A DNA stretch of 64,000 nt from Vibrio rhizosphaerae. GTDB lineage: Bacteria; Pseudomonadota; Gammaproteobacteria; Enterobacterales; Vibrionaceae. The notes beneath the pieces were generated by a model. The model did no database searches, was not told where the DNA came from, and was given only the letters and a program-made list of their open reading frames with translations. This document shows, piece after piece, positions 1 through 9,545 of the stretch. The stretch's first letter is position 1. Each line of letters starts with the position of its first letter. The stretch spans positions 2,418,001-2,482,000 of the forward strand of contig NZ_AP024903.1 in assembly GCF_024347095.1 (NCBI RefSeq), in the 5' to 3' direction. The position numbers and the translations under genes are program-made.

Positions 1-2247
1 ATTTTGCTCAGCACAAAGTTGCAGGTAACGTTCGAGGCGTGCGGAAGAGTGTTCCGGCCCCTGTCCTTCATAGCCATGTGGCAATAACATGGTAATCCCA
101 CATAAGCGGGCCCATTTCTGTTCACCGGAAGAAATGAACTGATCGATCACCACCTGAGCGCCATTGGCAAAATCACCAAATTGCGCTTCCCAGATTGTTA
201 AACCACCGGGTTCGGCTGTAGCATAACCATATTCAAAAGCCAGTACAGCTTCTTCGGATAACACCGAGTCAATGACTTGGAACGGTCCTTGATTACTGTG
301 GAGGTTCTTCAGCGGTACATAGGTACTTGCATCATTTTGGTTATGAAGTACAGAGTGGCGATGGAAGAAGGTGCCTCGTCCTGAATCCTGACCGGAGATC
401 CGGATCCGATGGCCATCATCAACTAACGTTGCATAGGCCAGAATCTCGGCCATACCCCAGTCCAGTAATTTTTCACCGTTAATCATCGCCAGACGATCGG
501 TGTAAATTTTTTCGACACGACTTTGCAATTGATGACTTTCCGGATACAAGCAAACACGTTTACCAATATCTTTCAGCCGCTCTAAGTCAAACTCGTTTTT
601 CCAGACTTCATCCCATTCGTGAGATAAATAAGGAGACCAGTCAACCGAGTGCATCGCCATAGGACGCCACTCTTTGACAACCACTTCCCCGTGATCCAAT
701 GCATCTCGGTACTCATTGACTGCCTGAGTGACAAATTCAGCATCAGCATCCTGACGCTCGATCAGTAAATCACCATACAGCTTACGTGGTGTCGGATGCT
801 TTTTAATCTTTTGATACATCAGAGGCTGAGTCGCATTCGGCTCATCCGCTTCGTTGTGACCATGACGACGATAGCACACCAGATCAACCACAACATCCTG
901 ACGAAATGTATTCCGATAATCCAATGCAATATGGGTAACAAATGCAACGGCTTCTGGATCGTCAGCATTCACGTGGAAAATCGGTGCCTGAACCATTTTT
1001 GCAATATCAGTACAATACATGGTCGATCGTGTATCGCGTGGGTTCGAGGTGGTAAATCCGACTTGGTTGTTGATCACGATACGAACCGTGCCCCCAACCT
1101 GATAACCACGCGCCTGAGACATATTGAATGTTTCGGCAACCACACCCTGACCGGTCACTGCTGAGTCACCATGAATGGTGATCGGCAGCACTTTTGAACC
1201 ATCTTTATCACCCAATCGGTCTTGACGAGCCCGAACGGAGCCCATAACAACAGGGTTAACGATTTCCAAGTGTGAAGGGTTAAATGCCAGTGCTAAATGG
1301 ATATTGCCACCCGGGGTCGCAAAATCAGCGGAGAATCCCTGATGGTATTTCACATCCCCGGTGCCCCACGTCTCATCGTGCTTGCCCGCAAACTCATCGA
1401 ACAAATCCTGAGGTCGTTTCCCTAAAACATTGACCAGCATGTTTAGACGCCCACGGTGGGCCATTCCGACGACCGCCTCGCGCATCCCCTGAGAGCCCGC
1501 ACGACGGATCAATTCTTTCATCATGGGGATGAGAGCATCACCGCCTTCAAGAGAGAAGCGCTTTGCACCGGGAAATTTGGCGCCCAGATAGCGTTCCAAA
1601 CCTTCCGCAGCAGTCAACTCTTCAAGGAAAGTAATTTTCTCTTCTTTTGTAAAGGAGGGCTGGCCGACTACCGATTCCAGACGCTGCTGAATCCAGCGCT
1701 TTTGCTCGGTATTGGTCATGTGCATATATTCTGCACCGATAGAACCACAATAGATTTGATTCAGAGACTCATGAATATCCTTAAGCTTCATGGTCTCCTG
1801 ACCTATCGCAAAAGAACCGACATTGAATGTCTCTTCCATGTCTTCGGGGTTGAGATTATGAAATGAGGGGTCAAGCTCAGCCACGGTCGGTCGCTGCCAT
1901 AGACCGAGTGGGTCTAACTGAGCTGCTTCATGACCGCGGAAGCGGTACGCATTAATTAACTGTAATACTCTTACTTGTTTTGCATCGACATCGGGGTCAC
2001 TAACTTGGACATTGTAATGCTTTGTCTCTTGAGCGAGTCGACGGAAGTAGTCACGGACACGTGAATGTGGTTGTTCAGCCACATTGCCATCATCAGGGCG
2101 GGATAGCCCCTCAAAAACACGTCTCCACTCCTCACTTACCAGGTCGGGATCACTTAAATAGAGTTCGTAGAGATCTTCTACGTACGTTGCATTGGCGCCA
2201 GCCAAGTGTGAAGACTCGAGCCATGCCTTCATCACGCCGTTGTGCAT
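1..2247 (-). CDS. sucA: 2-oxoglutarate dehydrogenase E1 component (3' end outside window)
   Basis: Thiamine-diphosphate-dependent E1 of the 2-oxoglutarate dehydrogenase complex, which decarboxylates 2-oxoglutarate and passes the succinyl group to E2 (SucB). The frame reads MHNGVMKAWLESSHLAGANA from an ATG at 2245-2247 preceded by a GGGAAAA ribosome site, and stays open to the left edge, giving 749 codons of the roughly 935 usual for the family. The TPP-binding region is readable (GDSAVTGQGVVAETFNM, then RIVINNQVGFTT), as is YRRHGHNEADEP. It lies 86 bases downstream of sdhB on the same strand, the usual sdhCDAB-sucABCD order, so it is probably partly cotranscribed with sdh. The C-terminal part and sucB are outside the window. 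Confidence 0.97.
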   Translation of the reverse strand, partial: MHNGVMKAWLESSHLAGANATYVEDLYELYLSDPDLVSEEWRRVFEGLSRPDDGNVAEQPHSRVRDYFRRLAQETKHYNVQVSDPDVDAKQVRVLQLINAYRFRGHEAAQLDPLGLWQRPTVAELDPSFHNLNPEDMEETFNVGSFAIGQETMKLKDIHESLNQIYCGSIGAEYMHMTNTEQKRWIQQRLESVVGQPSFTKEEKITFLEELTAAEGLERYLGAKFPGAKRFSLEGGDALIPMMKELIRRAGSQGMREAVVGMAHRGRLNMLVNVLGKRPQDLFDEFAGKHDETWGTGDVKYHQGFSADFATPGGNIHLALAFNPSHLEIVNPVVMGSVRARQDRLGDKDGSKVLPITIHGDSAVTGQGVVAETFNMSQARGYQVGGTVRIVINNQVGFTTSNPRDTRSTMYCTDIAKMVQAPIFHVNADDPEAVAFVTHIALDYRNTFRQDVVVDLVCYRRHGHNEADEPNATQPLMYQKIKKHPTPRKLYGDLLIERQDADAEFVTQAVNEYRDALDHGEVVVKEWRPMAMHSVDWSPYLSHEWDEVWKNEFDLERLKDIGKRVCLYPESHQLQSRVEKIYTDRLAMINGEKLLDWGMAEILAYATLVDDGHRIRISGQDSGRGTFFHRHSVLHNQNDASTYVPLKNLHSNQGPFQVIDSVLSEEAVLAFEYGYATAEPGGLTIWEAQFGDFANGAQVVIDQFISSGEQKWARLCGITMLLPHGYEGQGPEHSSARLERYLQLCAEQN

Positions 2248-2305
2248 ATTTTCCCTTTACCAGTAGTTTTCACGTTTTGCTGCGGTCTACGCCGAGCTCT
2301 GAAAA

Positions 2306-2325
2306 TGCAGGTCCGAAGACCTGCA
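2306..2325 (-). terminator. UUCG-capped hairpin between sdhB and sucA (attenuator-like)
   Basis: On the minus strand an 8-bp perfect stem TGCAGGTC/GACCTGCA closes a TTCG loop with a C-G closing pair, the very stable cUUCGg tetraloop. It is followed at once by TTTT. It sits in the 86-base gap after sdhB and before sucA. It has the form of a short intrinsic terminator or an RNA processing/stability element, and could lower suc expression relative to sdh. The function is inferred from shape only. Confidence 0.6.
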
Positions 2326-2333
2326 AACCATAT

Positions 2334-3044
2334 CTAAACGGAACGTTTAATCAACATTGATTTAATATGACCAATTGCTTTCGTTGGATTGAGACCTTTC
2401 GGACAAACACTGACACAATTCATAATGCCATGGCAACGGAAAACACTAAATGCATCGTCAAGATTAGACAACCGTTCATCTGTTGCCGTATCACGACTGT
2501 CAATCAACCAACGATAAGCAGCCAACAGTCCGGCTGGTCCGATGAATTTATCCGGATTCCACCAGAATGACGGGCAGGAAGTCGTACAACATGCACACAT
2601 AATACATTCATACAATCCATCCAGATGTTCACGATCTTCAGGAGACTGTAAATTTTCTCTGGATGGCGGTAAATTCCCATCAGAAATCAGATAGGGCTTC
2701 ACTTTCGCGTAATTATCGTAGAACTGTGTCATATCAACGATCAAGTCCCGGATTACCGGCAACCCCGGTAATGGCCGAATGACAATTTTATCGCCGGACA
2801 AGGCCGATAATGGTGTGATACAAGCCAAACCATTCTTGCCATTCATGTTGAGGCCATCCGAACCACAAACACCTTCCCGACATGAACGACGGAATGCAAT
2901 CGAAGGATCTTGCTCCTTCAGTTGAATCAATGCATCCAGTACCATCATATCCGAACCTTCAGGAACGTCCAGCGTGTAGTCCTTCATATAGGGCTTTTTA
3001 TCCACATCCGGATTATAGCGATACAGAGAGAAGTTAAGTTTCAT
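2334..3044 (-). CDS. sdhB: succinate dehydrogenase iron-sulfur subunit
   Basis: The iron-sulfur subunit of respiratory complex II, carrying electrons from the SdhA flavin to the quinone site. At 236 residues it is close to E. coli SdhB (238). The plant-type 2Fe-2S ligands are visible as C55, C60, D63 and C75 (SCREGVCGSD and NGLAC). The bacterial ferredoxin half has CIMCACCTTSCP at 147-158 and CHGIMNCVSVCPKG further on, supplying the 4Fe-4S and 3Fe-4S clusters. It starts 15 bases after sdhA in the sdhCDAB operon and is followed by the hairpin and sucA. It acts on the cytoplasmic face of the inner membrane. Confidence 0.98.
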   Translation of the reverse strand: MKLNFSLYRYNPDVDKKPYMKDYTLDVPEGSDMMVLDALIQLKEQDPSIAFRRSCREGVCGSDGLNMNGKNGLACITPLSALSGDKIVIRPLPGLPVIRDLIVDMTQFYDNYAKVKPYLISDGNLPPSRENLQSPEDREHLDGLYECIMCACCTTSCPSFWWNPDKFIGPAGLLAAYRWLIDSRDTATDERLSNLDDAFSVFRCHGIMNCVSVCPKGLNPTKAIGHIKSMLIKRSV

Positions 3045-3059
3045 TACGCAGTCCTCCCC

Positions 3060-4826
3060 TTAGTATGTACGAATCTTTGGTGGAAATGCATCACGATGAA
3101 CCGGAGCCATATTGACATCACGCTTACTCATCTGTTCAGTTTCCGGGTTATAAATCGAGTGGCATAACCAATTATCATCATCTCGGTCGGGGTAGTCAAA
3201 GCGAGCATGAGCACCACGACTCTCTGTCCGGTAATTGGCAGCAACCGCGGTTGAATAAGCCGTTTCCATCAAGTTATCTAACTCCAGACATTCAACACGC
3301 TGGGTATTGAATTCACTGGATTTGTCAGCAAGATGTGCTTCTTTCAAACGTTCACGAATCACTTTCAATTCTTTCAGACCGTCAGCCATCGCATCTCCCT
3401 CCCGGAATACCGAGAAGTTATGCTGCATACAAGCCTGCAGGTCTTTACGGATTTGGACCGGGTCTTCGCCACCTTTGCTGTTTTCCCAACGCATGTAGCG
3501 CGACAACGAAGCTTCGATATCTGATTCACTCACATCACGCGCTTCAGCCTGAGCCGCTAATGTTTCACCCAGATGCAGACCAGTTGCACGACCAAAGACC
3601 ACTAAATCAAGCAGCGAGTTCCCACCAAGACGGTTGGCACCATGCACAGAAACTGAAGCAATCTCACCACAAGCGAATAAGCCTTGAACATCGACATCAC
3701 GGCCTGTTGCATCTTGCTTCAGTGCTTGACCGGAAACCTGCGTTGGCACGCCACCCATCATATAGTGACAAGTCGGAATAACCGGTATCGGTTCTTTGAC
3801 TGGATCGACATGGGCAAACGTCCGGGAAAGTTCACAAATACCCGGCAAACGAGATTCCAGAACTTCTTTACCCAGATGGTCGAGTTTCAGTTTGATATGC
3901 GGTCCCCATGGGCCATCACAGCCGCGTCCTTCGCGGATTTCGATCATCATTGAACGCGCAACAACATCACGACCCGCCAAATCTTTCGCATTTGGTGCAT
4001 AGCGTTCCATGAAACGCTCGCCATCTTTATTGAGCAGATAGCCACCTTCACCACGACAACCTTCAGTCACAAGGACACCCGCGCCTGCAATACCGGTTGG
4101 ATGGAACTGCCACATTTCCATATCTTGCATCGGTACGCCGGCACGTAATGCCATACCAACACCGTCACCGGTATTAATATGAGCATTGGTTGTCGAAGCA
4201 TAAATGCGTCCGGCACCACCGGTTGCCAAAATCGTTGCTTTCGACTTGAAGTAACAAACTTCACCGGTTTCCATACACAATGCCGTACATCCCATCACGA
4301 CACCATCTTGGTTCTTCACCAAATCCAGTGCATACCATTCTGAGAAGATCGTGGTTTTATGTTTGATATTCTGTTGATATAAGGTGTGCAGTAAGGCGTG
4401 GCCGGTTCGGTCAGCTGCTGCGGCAGTTCTTGCCGCTTGCTCACCACCAAACTCTTTTGACTGACCGCCAAAAGGGCGTTGATAGATGGAACCATTCTCA
4501 AAACGAGAAAACGGCAACCCCATTTTTTCTAATTCAATAACCGACTCTGGACCATTTTTACACATGTATTCAATCGCATTCTGGTCACCGATATAATCGG
4601 AACCTTTCACGGTATCGTACATATGCCATTGCCAATTATCTTGATGCGAATTTCCTAACGCCACAGTAATGCCACCCTGAGCAGAAACGGTGTGAGAACG
4701 TGTTGGAAAGACTTTGGACAGCAAAGCACAAGACAGGCCTTGCTCTGAAATTTGTAGTGCAGCTCGCATGCCTGCACCACCCGCGCCGATCACGACGGCG
4801 TCAAACTCTCGAACTGGAATAGTCAC
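3060..4826 (-). CDS. sdhA: succinate dehydrogenase flavoprotein subunit
   Basis: The catalytic subunit that oxidises succinate to fumarate. The 588 residues equal the E. coli length. The FAD-binding GAGGAGM motif is at 14-20, and the histidine that carries covalent FAD is H45 in [10 protein letters not shown]. The active-site stretches HPTGIAGAG and the C-terminal RTESRGAH are present. The start codon is GTG (4824-4826), directly abutting the sdhD stop with no spacer, so translation is probably coupled. It belongs to sdhCDAB and is assembled with SdhB on the membrane anchor SdhCD. Confidence 0.98.
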   Translation of the reverse strand: MTIPVREFDAVVIGAGGAGMRAALQISEQGLSCALLSKVFPTRSHTVSAQGGITVALGNSHQDNWQWHMYDTVKGSDYIGDQNAIEYMCKNGPESVIELEKMGLPFSRFENGSIYQRPFGGQSKEFGGEQAARTAAAADRTGHALLHTLYQQNIKHKTTIFSEWYALDLVKNQDGVVMGCTALCMETGEVCYFKSKATILATGGAGRIYASTTNAHINTGDGVGMALRAGVPMQDMEMWQFHPTGIAGAGVLVTEGCRGEGGYLLNKDGERFMERYAPNAKDLAGRDVVARSMMIEIREGRGCDGPWGPHIKLKLDHLGKEVLESRLPGICELSRTFAHVDPVKEPIPVIPTCHYMMGGVPTQVSGQALKQDATGRDVDVQGLFACGEIASVSVHGANRLGGNSLLDLVVFGRATGLHLGETLAAQAEARDVSESDIEASLSRYMRWENSKGGEDPVQIRKDLQACMQHNFSVFREGDAMADGLKELKVIRERLKEAHLADKSSEFNTQRVECLELDNLMETAYSTAVAANYRTESRGAHARFDYPDRDDDNWLCHSIYNPETEQMSKRDVNMAPVHRDAFPPKIRTY

Positions 4827-5174
4827 TTAAGCACCCCACAATACAAACAGGCCAGAGAAAAAATATCCGAATAGCACAGCAATCACGGCAAGCTGTAACA
4901 AACCACGTAACGGCGTGGATTTCACATAATCCGTTAGAACCTGCCACAAACCGATCCAGCCATGAATCAGAACACTCACGAGGGCAATCATTGTGAAGAC
5001 TTTTGTAAATGTACCACTCCAGAAATCAAGCCATAGTTGATAGGTGATTTCACCGGAGAAAGCAAAAAAACAAACAAGATAAACAGTATACAGGGCCATC
5101 AGAATAGCGGTTGCACGAACGAGCAAAAAGTCGTGAACGCCATTACGCCCTACGGATGAAACATGCTTTACCAT
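4827..5174 (-). CDS. sdhD: succinate dehydrogenase membrane anchor subunit
   Basis: The 115-residue hydrophobic anchor of complex II, which binds haem b and ubiquinone together with SdhC. Three membrane helices can be seen (about 20-40, 52-78 and 90-113), with the family motif RATAILMALYTVYLV near the first helix and HGWIGLWQVLTDYVKS around the second. The length equals the E. coli protein. It overlaps sdhC by 7 bases and runs without a gap into sdhA, so all four sdh cistrons look translationally coupled. Confidence 0.96.
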   Translation of the reverse strand: MVKHVSSVGRNGVHDFLLVRATAILMALYTVYLVCFFAFSGEITYQLWLDFWSGTFTKVFTMIALVSVLIHGWIGLWQVLTDYVKSTPLRGLLQLAVIAVLFGYFFSGLFVLWGA

Positions 5175-5560
5175 ACCATGACTCCTGCAAGCAGAGATAA
5201 AACGACCGTCACAGCAAATGAAATTTTTGCTGTTTGAGTGCCGGATTCCAACTCTTCAAAGTAACCAAGGTCCATTATCAAATGGCGAACACCACCGACA
5301 ATATGGTAAGACAATGCGGTCAATATCCCCCACAGGATAAACTTCACGAAGAAGCCACCTACAAGTTCAGATGCATATTGAAAACCTTCCGGAGAAGATA
5401 GCGACACAGACAACAACCACAATAAAATTCCGATAGCTACAAAAGTAATTACACCTGAAACACGATGAAGAATAGATGCAATCGCAGTGATCGGAAAGCG
5501 GATGGTCTGCAAGTCAAGATTTACGGGTCTTAAATTTCTTTCTTTCACAGGCTTGCTCAC
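5168..5560 (-). CDS. sdhC: succinate dehydrogenase cytochrome b556 subunit
   Basis: The cytochrome b556 anchor subunit of complex II, 130 residues with three membrane helices. RPVNLDLQTIRFPITAIASI is nearly identical to E. coli SdhC, followed by the quinone-site motif HRVSG and the probable haem ligand H86 in SYHIVGG. The start is GTG at 5558-5560, chosen from the homology and from the GGGGAG ribosome site four bases upstream. It is the first gene of the sdh operon. The 392-base region that follows separates it from divergent gltA and contains a candidate promoter and an ArcA-like repeat. Confidence 0.96.
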   Translation of the reverse strand: MSKPVKERNLRPVNLDLQTIRFPITAIASILHRVSGVITFVAIGILLWLLSVSLSSPEGFQYASELVGGFFVKFILWGILTALSYHIVGGVRHLIMDLGYFEELESGTQTAKISFAVTVVLSLLAGVMVW

Positions 5561-5627
5561 TCAGCTCCCCATTGAGCATTATTGTTATAAACGAAGAGTC
5601 AGCCCTAACTGATAAGTTTTAACAATA

Positions 5628-5657
5628 TTTATACAACTATAAGTAGAAAACGGACAA
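5628..5657 (-). promoter_or_regulatory. candidate sigma-70 promoter for sdhCDAB
   Basis: On the minus strand, a -35 TTGTCC (5652-5657), an 18-base spacer and a -10 TATAAA (5628-5633) lie about 70 bases upstream of the sdhC GTG. The match is fair and the position suits the operon start. No start site is known here, and this AT-rich region offers other weak possibilities. Confidence 0.4.
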
Positions 5658-5673
5658 AAATTGATAAAAAGTT

Positions 5674-5699
5674 GTTAAAATTTAGTTAAGAAATGTAAC
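5674..5699. promoter_or_regulatory. ArcA-like direct repeat upstream of sdhC
   Basis: GTTAA at 5674-5678 and GTTAA at 5685-5689 are spaced exactly 11 bases start to start, with a degenerate third unit (GTAAC) at 5695. This is the geometry of ArcA-P boxes. It lies just upstream of the candidate sdhC -35. In enterobacteria ArcA represses sdh and gltA under low oxygen, so a role here is plausible but inferred. Confidence 0.45.
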
Positions 5700-5872
5700 A
5701 TAAATTTCTTACTGGTCACTTCTTATACAGTCCAGACTGACTGGATTCCCAGCCAATATAAGGCTCGCAACATTCTAATACAATTAACGTAACAATTTTT
5801 GCTACATAGAACATATTTTTAACTTAATTCGTGTAAAAAACGCAATTGAGTGCACACATCACAGGAGAAGAA

Positions 5873-5901
5873 TTGACTTTAATAAAATCCGGAGTTAAAT
5901 A
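5873..5901 (+). promoter_or_regulatory. candidate sigma-70 promoter for gltA
   Basis: TTGACT (5873-5878), a 17-base spacer and TAAATA (5896-5901) would start transcription near 5908 and leave a leader of about 45 bases before the gltA ATG. This is the best -35/-10 pair on the plus strand in the sdhC-gltA gap. It was read by eye only. Confidence 0.5.
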
Positions 5902-5952
5902 TTCATTCGCAAACATCCTGGACGGATTAAATAATAAACAAAGGAGATTGTT

Positions 5953-7242
5953 ATGGCAGATAAGAAAGCGACCCTTCATATTGAAGGCAAAGCGCCAATC
6001 GAGCTGCCAATTATCGACGGTTCTATGGGGCCTGAAGTAATTGATGTTCGACAACTGGGAGCAAATGGATACTTTACGTATGATCCTGGTTTTCTTGCCA
6101 CTGCATCTTGTGAATCTCAAATCACCTACATCGATGGTAACAAAGGTGTGTTGCTACACCGTGGTTATCCCATCGATCAATTAGCGAATAACGCAGACTA
6201 TCTGGAAGTCTGTTATATTCTTCTTTATGGTGAAGCCCCAAACAGGAAGCAATACTCAGAGTTTAAAAAGACAATTTCGCGCCATACGATGGTTCACGAG
6301 CAAATCGCTAGCTTTTTCCACGGTTTCCGACGAGATGCTCACCCAATGGCAGTCATGGTAGGTGTTGTTGGCGCACTTGCTGCGTTCTATCATGATTCTC
6401 TAGATATCAACAACGATAGTCACCGGGAGATTGCTGCATATCGTCTTCTCTCAAAAATGCCGACACTGGCATCCATGTGTTATAAATACTCTGTCGGTCA
6501 ACCATTCATTTATCCTCGCAACGACTTAGGTTATGCGGAAAACTTCCTGCATATGATGTTCGCAACACCATGTGAAGAATACGAAGTCAATCCAATTGTT
6601 GCCCGGGCAATGGATAAAATTTTCACCCTGCACGCTGATCATGAACAAAATGCTTCAACGTCAACCGTTCGTCTGGCTGGTTCATCCGGCGCAAACCCAT
6701 TTGCATGTATTGCTGCCGGGATTGCATCATTATGGGGACCTGCTCATGGTGGCGCGAACGAAGCGTGCTTACGAATGCTTGAAGAGATCGGCAGCGTTGA
6801 TCGTATTCCTGAATTCGTAGCACGGGCAAAAGATAAGGACGACCCATTCCGTCTCATGGGCTTCGGTCATCGGGTTTACAAGAATTATGACCCGCGTGCA
6901 ACGGTAATGCGAGAGTCCTGCCATGAAGTTCTGAAAGAACTGAATATCGACGATCCATTACTGGATGTTGCGATGGAACTGGAACGAATTGCTTTATCTG
7001 ACGACTATTTTGTCGATAAGAAACTTTACCCGAACGTTGATTTCTATTCAGGTATTATTTTGAAAGCAATCGGTATTCCTGTTTCAATGTTTACTGTGAT
7101 TTTCGCGATGTCACGAACCATCGGTTGGATTGCTCACTGGAACGAAATGCACAGTGACCCTGAAAGTCGTATTGGCCGGCCTCGTCAGCTCTATACCGGA
7201 TATAAACTTCGCGATTTTTCACCGCTACACGAACGTGAATAA
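5953..7242 (+). CDS. gltA: type II citrate synthase
   Basis: Condenses oxaloacetate and acetyl-CoA into citrate, the entry step of the TCA cycle. The 429 residues match the hexameric, NADH-sensitive type II enzymes of Gram-negative bacteria. Catalytic stretches can be read: the histidine in [28 protein letters not shown], and the aspartate in [11 protein letters not shown]. The N-terminal beta domain typical of type II enzymes is present. The ATG at 5953 has a strong AAGGAGA site. It diverges from sdhC and ends at a bidirectional terminator shared with the Nif3-like gene. Confidence 0.98.
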   Translation: MADKKATLHIEGKAPIELPIIDGSMGPEVIDVRQLGANGYFTYDPGFLATASCESQITYIDGNKGVLLHRGYPIDQLANNADYLEVCYILLYGEAPNRKQYSEFKKTISRHTMVHEQIASFFHGFRRDAHPMAVMVGVVGALAAFYHDSLDINNDSHREIAAYRLLSKMPTLASMCYKYSVGQPFIYPRNDLGYAENFLHMMFATPCEEYEVNPIVARAMDKIFTLHADHEQNASTSTVRLAGSSGANPFACIAAGIASLWGPAHGGANEACLRMLEEIGSVDRIPEFVARAKDKDDPFRLMGFGHRVYKNYDPRATVMRESCHEVLKELNIDDPLLDVAMELERIALSDDYFVDKKLYPNVDFYSGIILKAIGIPVSMFTVIFAMSRTIGWIAHWNEMHSDPESRIGRPRQLYTGYKLRDFSPLHERE

Positions 7243-7267
7243 TAAAATCCAGATGTTTGCATAAATC

Positions 7268-7296
7268 AAAGGGCAGGTTAATCAAACCTGCCCTTT
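7268..7296. terminator. bidirectional intrinsic terminator, gltA / nif3-like
   Basis: A 12-bp perfect stem (7268-7279 with 7285-7296, core GGGCAGGTT) closes a 5-base loop. A run of T (plus strand) follows and a run of A precedes it. It lies between the convergent ends of gltA and the Nif3-like gene, so it can serve both. Confidence 0.85.
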
Positions 7297-7316
7297 TGAG
7301 TTATAAATCATCCGTT

Positions 7317-8072
7317 TTAGACCGGATTATCAATATCAACAAACTCAACCGCTATATTTTGCGTTTGGGACAACCATTCCCCTAATGCTTTGACACCATA
7401 ACGTTCTGTCGCATGATGTCCGGCAGAAAAATAGTGAATCCCCTGCTCCCGGGCACTATGCGTGGTCTTTTCAGAGATCTCCCCCGAAATGAAAGCATCT
7501 AACCCTTTCGCTGCAGCCAGATCAATGAAGTCCTGTCCCCCCCCGGTACACCACCCTACCGTCGAGATGAGTTGATCGTCACCAGAAGCAATATGGAGTG
7601 GCTCCCGTTGTAATACCGTGGCAATTCTCTGATTCAAAGCTGCACCACTGATTGGCTCTTGGAACGACCCATACATCGCAACCGACTGTGTATGACCTTC
7701 CAGTCCCCCTATCACATCAATGTCTAATAACCGAGCCAGACAAGCGTTATTCCCCAGCTCAGGATGAATATCCAACGGTAAGTGGTAAGCATACAGATTG
7801 ATGTCATGCTGAATTAACCGACGAATCCGTTTTCCTTTCATGCCACGGATTGGTTCGGGTTCCCGTTTCCAAAAATAACCATGATGAACCAAAATCGCAT
7901 CGGCTTGTAACGCAATCGCTTTTTCAATCAGCGCCTGAGAAGCAGTCACACCCGTGACAATTTTCCTGATTTCGGAACGGCCTTCAATTTGTAACCCGTT
8001 CGGACTGTAATCCTGAATTAAATCGGGACGTAGTTTCTCGTTGAGTAATGTTTCAAGCTCAAGATTATTCAT
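7317..8072 (-). CDS. Nif3-like dinuclear metal centre protein (YbgI family)
   Basis: Member of the NIF3/YbgI family: toroidal hexamers with a two-metal site per subunit. Residues expected to bind metal are visible in ILVHHGYFWKRE (about 60-71) and in the C-terminal SAGHHATERYG. The length of 251 is close to E. coli YbgI (247). A GTP cyclohydrolase-related role has been suggested for the family, but the biochemical function is unsettled. It faces DUF1853 across a short divergent region (8073-8155) and converges on gltA. Confidence 0.9.
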   Translation of the reverse strand: MNNLELETLLNEKLRPDLIQDYSPNGLQIEGRSEIRKIVTGVTASQALIEKAIALQADAILVHHGYFWKREPEPIRGMKGKRIRRLIQHDINLYAYHLPLDIHPELGNNACLARLLDIDVIGGLEGHTQSVAMYGSFQEPISGAALNQRIATVLQREPLHIASGDDQLISTVGWCTGGGQDFIDLAAAKGLDAFISGEISEKTTHSAREQGIHYFSAGHHATERYGVKALGEWLSQTQNIAVEFVDIDNPV

Positions 8073-8155
8073 GATTTTCCCGCTGTTGTTGTTCTTTTGA
8101 TGTTCGTGCTAGGCAGGCTACAATGACACCTAAAATACTTCAAGAGGCATTGATA

Positions 8156-8908
8156 ATGGATTTAACCGCAATTGCCCGATGGATCGGTGAGACGCCCGGA
8201 TTGTTTCTGGCCGAACCACCGATAGAATCGTATTCACCATTTACAGAACATGACCGTTCTTCAGTCTCATTGCCAGCATTGCCGAATCAACGACTCGGAT
8301 TGCTCTATCAATCGGTTTGCTCTGCACTGTTTGCCGCCAGTCCAAGCTATACACTGATTGCAGAAGAAATTCAGATTATCGATGACGGGAAAACACTGGG
8401 CGCTGTCGACTTTATTCTCGGGAATCAGCAGACATCTCAGCAGGAACACTGGGAAGTGGCAATCAAATTCTACTTACTCCATCAAGGACACTGGTTTGGT
8501 CCGAACGCGAAAGATCGATTGGATATCAAACTCAAGCATATGCTCCATCATCAGTTACCGCTCTCGGCTCACCCCATCGTTGTTCAGCAACATCCACAAT
8601 GGCAAGTGACATCACGGCATCTCCTAATGCAAGGGCGGCTGTACACGAACTCCTTTACCAGTGAAACCATCCCTCAAGATTGTCTGGGATATACTCTGAA
8701 TCCAACGCAAATCCAAGGCCACTGGTGCTATCAGTCTCAAGTCAGCCAAATCCGTGAACCACTCTATTTACTGGAAAGACATCAATGGATGACCGGACGA
8801 ACCACAACCAATCTCCACTACCAACCAGAAACGCTGAAACGGGCCGTTCACTGCCAGTCTGAAAGTGGGATCTTCTGGTTTATCGTGCCGGATCACTGGC
8901 CGCGGTAA
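8156..8908 (+). CDS. DUF1853 family protein
   Basis: A 250-residue soluble protein of the DUF1853 family, a group mostly seen in marine gammaproteobacteria with no known function. Features that match my memory of the family are the N-terminal LTAIARWIGETPGLF, the central GAVDFILGN and EHWEVAIKFYL (a pattern resembling the acidic/lysine core of restriction-like nuclease folds, which is only a guess), and WFGPNAKDRLDIKL. The ATG at 8156 is preferred over that at 8123 because AGAGG lies eight bases before it. It may be read together with the VOC gene 75 bases downstream. Confidence 0.75.
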   Translation: MDLTAIARWIGETPGLFLAEPPIESYSPFTEHDRSSVSLPALPNQRLGLLYQSVCSALFAASPSYTLIAEEIQIIDDGKTLGAVDFILGNQQTSQQEHWEVAIKFYLLHQGHWFGPNAKDRLDIKLKHMLHHQLPLSAHPIVVQQHPQWQVTSRHLLMQGRLYTNSFTSETIPQDCLGYTLNPTQIQGHWCYQSQVSQIREPLYLLERHQWMTGRTTTNLHYQPETLKRAVHCQSESGIFWFIVPDHWPR

Positions 8909-8983
8909 ATACGGATCTTATACTTGGCTCATTAGATTTGAACATCTCAGAAATCAGGGAACATTCATCAAAGGAGAAAAAAT

Positions 8984-9379
8984 ATGTTCGATCATCTCAG
9001 TACTTATGCCACCGACTATGAAGCAACAAAGGCATTTTATGCCGCAGCCTTTGCTCCACTCGGTTATTCTCTGCAAATGGAATTTGTCGCTGAATGGAAT
9101 GAAGCATTTCCACAACAGCGTATGTGTGCATTCGGGCCACAAGATAAACCAGCTTTCTGGATTATCGAGACCCAAGCGTCGTTTACGCCTCGTCATGTCG
9201 CTTTTGCAGCGGCATCACGCCAACTTGTTGACCAATTTTACGCTCAGGCTATGGCTCATGGCGGCAAAGATAATGGCAAACCGGGGCTCCGCCCCATGTA
9301 TCATGAACACTACTATGGCGCATTCACACTGGATCCCGATGGAAACAATGTAGAAGCAGTCTGTCACGCACCGGAATAA
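8984..9379 (+). CDS. VOC family (glyoxalase-like) protein
   Basis: A 131-residue single-domain protein of the vicinal oxygen chelate superfamily. It starts with the usual MFDHLSTYATDYEATKAFYA, has GKPGLRPMYHEHYYGAF and ends in the hallmark LDPDGNNVEAVCH. Candidate metal ligands are H4 of the first beta strand, H in YHEHYY, and the glutamate in NNVEAV. Members include dioxygenases and glyoxalases, and the substrate cannot be told from sequence. A GGAGAAAA ribosome site precedes the ATG. It converges on pgm with a strong terminator between. Confidence 0.85.
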   Translation: MFDHLSTYATDYEATKAFYAAAFAPLGYSLQMEFVAEWNEAFPQQRMCAFGPQDKPAFWIIETQASFTPRHVAFAAASRQLVDQFYAQAMAHGGKDNGKPGLRPMYHEHYYGAFTLDPDGNNVEAVCHAPE

Positions 9380-9491
9380 TGCTCATCTTTGCCCGGATAA
9401 CACGGATGACTGGCTAAAATGCGCTGCCACTTTCAGGGCTGCCCAGATGGCAGAAAAACATGAATGACGGGAAAAGATCGACCAGAAAAAC

Positions 9492-9521
9492 AACAAGGGA
9501 GTGCTCGTGCACTCCCTTGTT
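9492..9521. terminator. bidirectional intrinsic terminator, VOC gene / pgm
   Basis: A perfect 13-bp stem (9492-9504 with 9509-9521, core CAAGGGAGTGC) closes a TCGT loop. A T-rich tail is present on the minus strand (GTTTTTC) and a weaker one on the plus strand. It lies 25 bases past the pgm stop. Confidence 0.9.
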
Positions 9522-9545
9522 TATTCATTACTATCAATACCGGGA

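Noticed and set aside
796..1866. Plus-strand frames of 122 and 136 codons across sucA
   Set aside because: They are antisense shadows of the sucA reading frame, which is unmistakable on the minus strand.
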